A stretch of 64,000 bases of DNA from the NCBI RefSeq assembly GCF_001293395.1, contig NW_015438374.1, positions 19,973-83,972 on the forward strand, written 5' to 3'. The notes under the pieces are model-generated. The model was not told the DNA's origin. It saw only the letters and a list, made by a program, of their open reading frames with translations, and made no database searches. The stretch is from Leptomonas pyrrhocoris (lineage: Eukaryota; Euglenozoa; Kinetoplastea; Trypanosomatida; Trypanosomatidae). A program made the position numbers and the translations under genes. Shown here piece after piece: positions 56,879 to 64,000 of the stretch (position 1 is its first letter; each line of letters starts with the position of its first letter).

Positions 56879-58803
56879 ATAGCTTTCCTCCTTTCATGTT
56901 TTCTGATTGCCTCTTCTTCGCAGTCAGCGGGGATACTCTTTGTTATATATACATTTGTATATGTTTGTGTATATCGATTCCTCTGATTTCTTTTTCTTTT
57001 TGAATTTTGACTATTATTGTTCTTGTGTTGTTCTAGAAGGAGATTTACACACCCCCGTCGCGCGAGATACGTGTTGTACTGAAATGAAGTAACTCTCTTT
57101 TCCTGGGTGAAGGAAGCTGTCTATTTCTGGTGCGTTGCAAATACTATTATTGTTATTATTATTCTTATGTTTTTCTCTTGGATAGGGACATCACCTCCAG
57201 TGCAGTTAGTTGAATCGAACCCGCTTCGCACCGGCATTCATGTCCGTCACGTTGTCTCGCCCCACGAGATGAAAGTCACGTGGGTGGATCGGGTCTTCTT
57301 TCCACGATAACGATATGTATAGTTGATAAGTCTTCCCCTCCTTCGCCTTTGGCACATTCGTGTCTCACCATGTGCTGCGTTGCAGCGCCAACACGATGCA
57401 TTGCCTGTTTCGTTTCACAAGTCTTCATCCGCTGCTGTGGTTTTGGTGTTGTCGATTCCCATCGGCTCGCACGTTGGTGCAACGGGGCTTCCCTCTTCAT
57501 TTTCGGCCGCAAAGAAATGGAAGTCCCTTTTTTTCGGCCTCTATTTGATGGGGGAATCTCCCGCAGCACGCAAGCGCCGACTTTTCTGTCTCCCCCCCCC
57601 CCCTCCTCGCCATCGCTCGGCCCATTTACGCGCAGCGAACGGTAACCCCTGTGGTCTCGTCTCCAATGACAGCGCTCTCAACTCTCCCTCGTTCATCTCC
57701 GCCGCTCCCTGCTCGTGTGATGCGTTGCACACTCGACCCCAGTTTTACTTCGCAAATTATAAAATGCATAAAAAGAGATGCGTATGTATTTGATGTATTT
57801 TTTTTTTTTTTCAAAGGGCTTTTCTCTCCCCTTCCCTACAGACCGAAGGGGGAAAACTTCATCGTGGACTTGAAGATCGAACACTGCCTTGACGGTAATG
57901 TCTTTTCCGGTGCGTGGCGGTACGTACCCGCTCGCATCTCTCTTGAGATTGTGCTTCCTTTTCTTTTTCGGGTAAGCGCGTTTTCTCGTTGCTTGTTTTC
58001 CGCTTTTCCCGACATCGCCCGCTCAATCGAAGCGAGGATGTAGAGGCGCTGATGCGCGTATGTAACGACTCCTTTTTTTTTTTCAATATATGTTGCTCCG
58101 CTTCTATACCGCATGCGTGAGCGCTGTGGAGGCGCACCGACAACGCATATCAATACCATTTTCCTCCTCCTTGTATTTGTTCTATCAAAAACAGCTCTTC
58201 TCTTGTTTTGTCGGCGATGACGCTGGTGTTCTCGCCTATTCGTTGTTGTATTTTTGCTCCTCCCTTCTACCCCCCACCCCCTCCCCTTCCTCTTCTTTTC
58301 CTTCTGTTCTCTCTTCTATCCTATCGCTTTTCGCTCAGCACCTGCAAGTTACATCCCAGCTGCTTTCAACGCATGTTCCCTCATCACGTCCGTATGTTCA
58401 GCGATCCCGTCGAGACACCTTTGACGTTAAGAACACACAACAGCGTTTTTTGTTTGTTTGTTTTCCCGCTTTGCATCGCTGAGGAAGGCTCGCTAGGGCT
58501 CCTTCGCAGGTGACACTTCAGTAGCCGACGTGGGCGTGTTCACTGCAGCACTTTTGCGCTCCTTGTGTGTGTGTGTGCACACACGACCACGCAGACGTCG
58601 CGAAGAAGACAACGCTCGCTCTCTTTAAGAAAAAGAAAGAGAAAGCAACTGGTGGAATTCGCCGTGTAGAACTTCAATAAATATTCTTCTTGCTTTGCTT
58701 CTGCCTTTCGCTTTTCGCAGCAGCAACCAAAGAAATGGTTCTTCTGTTGTTTGCTTCCTTGTTTTAACCACCACCCCACCCCTTCGCCGCCGAACTGGAG
58801 TCG

Positions 58804-59103
58804 ATGATTAGGGCTATTCAAAAGCACTTCTCACCACCTAAACTGTCACGCCCACGCACACCGGCCTCCACCGCCGCTGCCGAGAACGTCTGTAATGTAC
58901 TGATCGCGCTGCAGCTACCTGAAGCACGGCATCGGAAAGCGAAGCTCTTCAAAAAAATAATCTCTACATCGTTTTTTTTCCCACTCCCTTTGCGAAAGCA
59001 GATTATAAATGCTGCCCTGCGCGAAGACAAATCGGAAGAAAGACGTGGTGTGGCGAAGAGGTGCTCTTCTGGAAATGCCAAAGGTGCCAATAAGCTTTTT
59101 TAG
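58804..59103 (+). CDS. Candidate small protein, 99 aa, in the gene-poor region
   Basis: ATG 58804 opens MIRAIQKHFSPPKLSRPRT. The first 45 codons have G/C-rich third positions and a helical segment (AAENVCNVLIALQLPEARH); after about residue 55 the sequence becomes T- and A-rich (STSFFFPLPLRKQ). A pyrimidine/AG site (TTCGCAG, about 58716-58722) lies upstream. It may be a real short gene, the start of a broken one, or chance. I do not recognise the product. Confidence 0.3.
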   Translation: MIRAIQKHFSPPKLSRPRTPASTAAAENVCNVLIALQLPEARHRKAKLFKKIISTSFFFPLPLRKQIINAALREDKSEERRGVAKRCSSGNAKGANKLF

Positions 59104-61807
59104 AAAGGAGCGCTCGGAGAGTGTAACATCTCTCGTCTCTATGGTGTTCTTCCACCCGCCACCCATCTCAGCCGAATCGCACATGCGAGTCTTTCCCTCC
59201 GTTTTATTCCTTCTACCTTTATGTGTGTTATGTGTTGCTGACCCTTCGCCTCCAACGGGTTCTTTTGGCCTATTCTCCCTTCGTGTTTTCCCTCTCGTCC
59301 CCCCTTGTTATTATTGTGCTTGCCTTTCCAAGTGCAAGAAGGTCTCTGAGAAGAGTCGGCTGCTGCTCTTGCGCTTTTACTTTTTCCCCTTTTTGCGCAC
59401 AGCTGTGTGTGTGTGTGTGTGGATTTGCGTTGCCCGGCCAGCGAAGGGAGTGGCGCACTCGAAAGCAAGGAAGACGCTGAAAGGAAAAAAAGAAATATGT
59501 GAGGAAGTTGAATCAATAAACTTCTTCTTCTTCTATAAGCTGGCGCTCCCGTATAACATCGCGCATTCGATGCTCGCTGCGTGTGAGAGAGCGCGACTAA
59601 GGCACCTCGATCTTTCTTCTCCCCACCGTCTTTTTTTGTATTTGTTTATTATCAGTATTTTTGAAACATGTATTGAGCGCATTTATATGAAAGAAACGCG
59701 ATACTTATGAGGATCGCATTGCGTAATGTTCGTCTTTCTCAGTGCGACACGTTGCTTCTATGAACGCCACAAACTGTCTTGCTCAGCAAATTTTCTTTTT
59801 CCTTTCGCTTGCTTACGAGTTTTGTGAATGAAATACATCTTTATCATCATTATTAGTTCTATTTGGCCTTTTATTTTTACTATTGTTTTGTGGATGCTGT
59901 CAAGTTGTTGTTTTCTCGCCGCTGCGTCACCTAGCGGAGCCTGTATGCATATCAGCGTGATTGCTCTGTCTTTATCGCTAGCAAAGGAGGATGGTCATTC
60001 ACTTTCCGTAATTGGTTTTTCTCATGCTTTTCCTCCATCGTGTTTCTCGTAGAAGATGTTTGTTTGCTTTGTTTTGATTTCTACCGTCTTCTCAGATTAT
60101 TTATCTTTCTGTTGGATCTAAGTATATCTCATCTTCGATTATGGCTTCTTCTTCTTCTCTCTGTGTGCTTGCATGTGTGGTGCCTCTCCCTTTTTTTTAT
60201 TAAGAGCATGAAGTTGACGTGTGTGCTGAAGGAGTGGACAGCACCGACCCATCTGCCCGTAAAAACGCACAGAGACGTTATATGTTGCCCTCTTCTTTTT
60301 CTCTTCTTCTTCGATGGTTTTATTGTTGTTATTACTGTTATAAATACTAATTTGTGATGGGACACCTTCTATGTTTAAAGGAAAAAGCTTCAAAAGAAAA
60401 AAAGATGATATGGAGACGTAGCGGTAATATACGGATTCATCGACAGGCCACATGACCGCCTACTTACGCAGGTAGGCTGGCAGATGTTTCTTCGCATCGC
60501 TGCTGGTGTGACTTCCACCTCGCCTAGCACGTGGTCAACTGCGTACCCAACGGCTGCATTCACCACAAGAGCAGCATGTGCACCTCTTCACGCGGCAAGG
60601 GTGTTCTCCGCCGCGCCATCAACTCGTTAAAAGGTTCCCTAACAAAAAAAGGTACCTCCAACACGGCAAAGCTCGTTTCAGCGTTTGCTTTCTCTTTTGT
60701 CTGTCGCTTGCGATGAGGACTTCTCGCCAGCCCGGTTTGGCGGTCTGCAACTTGACGCACATTCCTCTCTCCTCCGCTGCCTGTTCTTTTCTCTTGACGC
60801 ACCTGTCGCTTACTCCTCACATCATCAACATTTGATGTCGTTGTCGCTGTTGTCGAATCAGGCAGTGTTGCCGACTCCTCTTTTACCCTTGTAGGTGAGT
60901 CTCCTACGCACGTTGGCCGCTCTCTGGCAGACACGCTACGCCTCATTTTATTCGCACCGACTTGTTCTCGCGCCAGTAAACCTTCTGTGGGGAAGCCGCA
61001 CACCCGCTTCGCTTCACAGCGTTAAAAATAAATTAAAAAAAAACTGAACGTCCAGAGCAGAACGAAACTACTATTGTGGTTTTTTCTTTTTCTTTTCTTA
61101 ATTGAATACTTTTTCTCCCTTGCTTTTGGCGGTCTCTCTTGGCGATCACCGCTATCTTCTTCTTTTCTCCTTCACTAGTGCGAATAGATTTCCTTTTTAT
61201 ATATAGGTTAACTCCGCGTTTGACTTCTCTTCCGTGGGGTGCCACACGTACTTATATGTAAGAGTTACTGTGCGTGACCCAATACTTCTCTCCTTTCTTC
61301 CTTACTCTTCCTCTTTGTGTGTTTGTATAGGTGCGAAGGCCGCTTGTGTTCCAGGTATATAAAATTCCTTAAGGCTCGCACAGGACTCACGTCCACCCGA
61401 TCGAGAACGGCAGCGGCGGTGCGCTTTCGAAGAATATCTTCCTAAATTCTCCTCTTCATTGTGTTACTGTGCTTTTTACCCACCCACCCACCCCTCCCTC
61501 CTCCCCTTTCCTTCCTCTTCTACCGGAGAGGAACGCTTCTATTTCTGCCTGCCCTATCACTGCTTTCTTTTTCCCTGTCTTGCGTGCTGTCCGCCGGAGC
61601 GAAACGGCTGACCAGAGGCCCTTTTGATTTCTCGCGCCCTCGAAAGGGCGTCACTCCGGTTGAAAACTATTTTGTTTTACGCACAGCTTCTTGGATTGCG
61701 TACTCCCCTTTTGTGTGTGTGAGTGTGTCTGTGCTTGTGTGTGTGTCTCGGGGTTTTCCTTGCCTGGTGCGCCCTTACTATCTCGTAAATAAAAATATAT
61801 ATCAAAT

Positions 61808-64000
61808 ATGAGCCAAGGACGTCCACCGGCACTCTTGACCCACGAGGTCGATCTGGAGGAGCTGTCCGCCAACAGCAGCCAACTCGACGAGCTTCCGCGC
61901 GAGGAACTGCTTCGACTGCTGAAGAAAATTAGCAATCAGCAGTTGAGTCGCCACAACACGAGCCCCAGCAGCAACAGCAGCAGCAGTGGTTGTAGCAGCA
62001 GCGATGGCAACCACCAACACGACCAACACCGCGGACATGTGAAAGGTAAGCCGAGCACGTTTGCTGCCCTAACAGCGACTGGGCTGCCGACCGCCACGTC
62101 GAGTGGCATCACGCGCGGTGGGGTCGTAACGTGGGACAGTGCTAAACTTCAGGAGGTCGAGGGCCACGCGGACAACACGCGGAACAGCCCGAACGACCAG
62201 CAAGACCACGGCGTCCGCAATCGGCCCAGTCTGCGCACCGTCAGCGGGGTTCTCTCCACCGACGGCAGCAACCGCGGGTCTGTCAGCGCGGTGCTGCCGA
62301 ACACGGCGAAGGGGGCACAGGCGGCGGTTGAGGCCGATGAGGAGGACGAGGAGAAGGACGCATCACCCACCGCAGCAGCAGCGGCGAAGGGCGACGACGA
62401 TGCGGCGGCTCGTGCGACGTCAGAGGAGCCGGAGGCACCCTACGAAGGGAGTGGGAGGGGGGCGGACACAGCGGAGGACGGCGCAGAGGCGGCGGAGGCG
62501 CCGACCATGACGGCTCCTCCTCCCGGGTTCGTCTCCTCCACCACGAAGGAAAACGCTTCGCACTCCACCGGTTTCTTCTCCCCTCTCTCCAACCTGCTCG
62601 ACGTCGACAGCATCACCAGTCCCCCCGGCAGTCTGATGCGCGCCGCCGCCAGCTTCACCTCCGCCGCACTGCGCTACGCCCACAACGTCGGCATGCGCAG
62701 CACCAACCGGTACAGCTGCAGCAGCATGAGCAGCTCCACGTACGACACGGTGGACAACACGGCGGCGGAGAGCAGCGGGGTACAGCACGAGCAACGGCAG
62801 CAGCGGCAGCAACACTCGCTTGCGTCGTCGCCGCGGCACGACGGCCTGTCGTTTTCCGCGCCGCCCGTTTCGCAGTACCCGCTCTTCACCAACCGTGGCG
62901 CCACCGAGGGGGACCGCTTTTCGGCTCTGCCTGGCAGTGAGATGAGTCTGCGACCGCCGCAGATGGCGACCCTGCCGCCGCCACGCGAGTTGAGTCTGGA
63001 CGCGGCGCGGATGCCGCCGTGGCGCGGTCACCTCTCGCTCAGCCTGTTGAGGAGTACCTCGGAGACGTTGCTGGGCAGGCCGTGCGTGCAAACTGGCGCG
63101 CGGCTACCGCAGCAGCAGGAGACGCACACCCCCTCCTCTCTCCACCCGCCCTTCGCCTCCTCTGCAGGACCGCAGGCGAGTGCGGTGACGCCGCCGCAGC
63201 AAACTGCAACTCTGTCGGAGCTCGTGCCCTCCACGCTGCTCAGTCCCTCCTCGGTCATCACCACCACGACCTCCACGGCTACGCCGCCCCGTCAGGGGAC
63301 CTCGACCAGCTCCTCCAGTCTTTCCTCCGTGGCATCGACGCCGCTTTCCACGCCGTCCCACGGGGCCTCGTTGAGCTCCCCGCGCGGTGGTGGTAGCGAC
63401 GGCAACACATCGAGTCCACACGCACCAGAGACGGCAGCGGCAGCGGCCGATGCGCCGCGCACAGCTCGCCGCAATGATGAAGTGCCCGTCGTGTCGCCGC
63501 CGTCGCTGCTGTCCAACGAAGCCGCAAGGCCGGTCGCTCCGGAGGCCGCGCCGCTCTTCACGCTTCTCAGCGACCCCGCCACGTCGATCAGCGACGGCGA
63601 CGGCAGCACTGCCAATTCGAACGTGAAGGAAGAGAAGTCGCTGTTGAAGCGGCCGTCGGCCAACAGCATCCTCCAGTCGTCGCGTGGCAGCCTGGGGCGG
63701 CAGGGCTCGCTGAGCCGTGCCCCCTCTTCCCGCAAGGTGTCCCTCGCGTTGGACCCGGCCGTGGTGGCGGATACGCCGCACCGCCCACACTCGAGCTGGC
63801 GCGGCGGCGTCGAGAAGGGGGCACGACTGCCGTCGTCGCCTTCCGCCCTCGCAACGCCTTCTCCAGCGCCGAACAGCAGCAATACTACTGCTACTACTAC
63901 TACGGTCGACCAGGGGGGTCCTCTGGCGGCACCCATCACGCACAGCCCCCGACCACTACGACGAGCGCAGCGGCGAGCACCGAAGGGGAACACGACAGCC
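61808..64000 (+). CDS. Serine-rich low-complexity protein, N-terminal 731 residues, continues beyond the window
   Basis: From ATG 61808 the frame stays open to the last base (exactly 731 codons) with strong third-position bias. It begins MSQGRPPALLTHEVDLEELS, and residues 10-45 form a short acidic helix (ELPREELLRLLKKISNQQLS). The rest is disordered: Ser/Asn tracts, an acidic run (EADEEDEEKD, about 176-185), SPLSNLLDVDSITSPPG and Ser/Arg motifs such as SSRGSLGRQGSLSRAPSSRK (about 623-642) that look like kinase substrate sites. No domain can be named; any catalytic part would lie downstream of the window. It could be a large regulatory or cytoskeletal protein. Confidence 0.8.
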   Translation, partial: MSQGRPPALLTHEVDLEELSANSSQLDELPREELLRLLKKISNQQLSRHNTSPSSNSSSSGCSSSDGNHQHDQHRGHVKGKPSTFAALTATGLPTATSSGITRGGVVTWDSAKLQEVEGHADNTRNSPNDQQDHGVRNRPSLRTVSGVLSTDGSNRGSVSAVLPNTAKGAQAAVEADEEDEEKDASPTAAAAAKGDDDAAARATSEEPEAPYEGSGRGADTAEDGAEAAEAPTMTAPPPGFVSSTTKENASHSTGFFSPLSNLLDVDSITSPPGSLMRAAASFTSAALRYAHNVGMRSTNRYSCSSMSSSTYDTVDNTAAESSGVQHEQRQQRQQHSLASSPRHDGLSFSAPPVSQYPLFTNRGATEGDRFSALPGSEMSLRPPQMATLPPPRELSLDAARMPPWRGHLSLSLLRSTSETLLGRPCVQTGARLPQQQETHTPSSLHPPFASSAGPQASAVTPPQQTATLSELVPSTLLSPSSVITTTTSTATPPRQGTSTSSSSLSSVASTPLSTPSHGASLSSPRGGGSDGNTSSPHAPETAAAAADAPRTARRNDEVPVVSPPSLLSNEAARPVAPEAAPLFTLLSDPATSISDGDGSTANSNVKEEKSLLKRPSANSILQSSRGSLGRQGSLSRAPSSRKVSLALDPAVVADTPHRPHSSWRGGVEKGARLPSSPSALATPSPAPNSSNTTATTTTVDQGGPLAAPITHSPRPLRRAQRRAPKGNTTA

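Larger units (their letters stand above)
55864..61807. other. Gene-poor region, 5.9 kb, with assembly gap
   Basis: No convincing gene. It contains an (AAT)n run (56107-56128), TA tracts flanking the gap, a C-run at 57592-57602, several T homopolymers and many CT-rich stretches. Islands with protein-like reading (57323-57793, 57835-57960, 58804-59103, 60450-60640) are fragmentary. It ends with pyrimidine-rich sequence and TTTTACGCACAG (AG 61685-61686), a candidate splice acceptor for the last gene. Confidence 0.5.

Noticed and set aside
57212-57226. Reverse-strand GGGTTCGATTCAA resembling a tRNA T arm
   Set aside because: The stem bases do not pair and there is no matching A box or anticodon arm within tRNA distance.
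60560-61003. 147-codon - strand frame in the gene-poor region
   Set aside because: It starts at a GTG, has no pyrimidine/AG site in the right orientation, and is mostly charged low complexity; all other genes are on the + strand.
1-64000. Retroelements, transposons, CRISPR arrays or rRNA
   Set aside because: No reverse transcriptase, transposase, long direct terminal repeats, regularly spaced repeats or rRNA-like sequence could be recognised.

Overview
The window looks like nuclear DNA of a trypanosomatid (Leishmania, Leptomonas or Crithidia-like). The reasons are: every convincing gene is intronless and on the + strand, as in a directional polycistronic transcription unit; coding regions are GC-rich with strong G/C at third codon positions; they are separated by long T-rich spacers with homopolymer and dinucleotide tracts; many start codons follow a pyrimidine tract and an AG, as expected for spliced-leader trans-splicing; and several products have their closest remembered relatives in kinetoplastids (EF-hand/pyrophosphatase fusion of acidocalcisomes, a RAD51 paralogue, PSP1-domain protein). 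The content and order (seryl-tRNA synthetase, PSP1, MCT-1, VSP1-type pyrophosphatase, RAD51 paralogue, proteasome alpha, CaMKK-like kinase) agree with my recollection of Leishmania chromosome 11. That is memory, not a search, and I cannot name the species.

Layout, left to right. 0-5 kb: the 3' end of a GRIP-domain golgin, a small RRM-like protein and a nine-unit MORN-repeat protein. 5-16 kb: cytosolic-type seryl-tRNA synthetase, a CDK-like kinase, an unknown 189-aa protein, a NIF3-family protein and a PSP1-domain protein, with spacers of 0.6-1.7 kb. 16-27 kb: a 1032-aa low-complexity protein with a ten-cysteine cluster, exocyst Sec15 with a PH-like N-terminus, and a DZIP1-like coiled-coil protein. 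27-33 kb: MCT-1/Tma20, a diverged DEAD-box protein, a leucine-rich-repeat-like protein and a coiled-coil protein. 34-43 kb: acidocalcisomal soluble pyrophosphatase, a decayed unidentified gene, an 84-aa coiled-coil protein, pterin carbinolamine dehydratase, a RAD51 paralogue and proteasome alpha-type 7. 44-56 kb: a 1922-aa protein that appears to carry three kinesin-motor-like domains, none with a P-loop, and a 934-aa CaMKK-like kinase. 56-62 kb: a gene-poor stretch with a 499-bp run of N between TA tracts. 62-64 kb: the first 731 codons of a serine-rich protein still open at the window edge.

The genes do not form a functional operon. In trypanosomatids neighbours share transcription, and control is post-transcriptional. 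Several products fall into loose themes: translation (SerRS, MCT-1, PSP1, DEAD-box), membrane traffic and Golgi (GRIP golgin, Sec15), flagellum/cytoskeleton (MORN protein, DZIP1-like, the kinesin-like pseudo-motor) and signalling (two kinases). I see no rRNA, tRNA, CRISPR array or recognisable retroelement. The strongest candidate for something undescribed is the triple pseudo-kinesin protein at 44367-50135.
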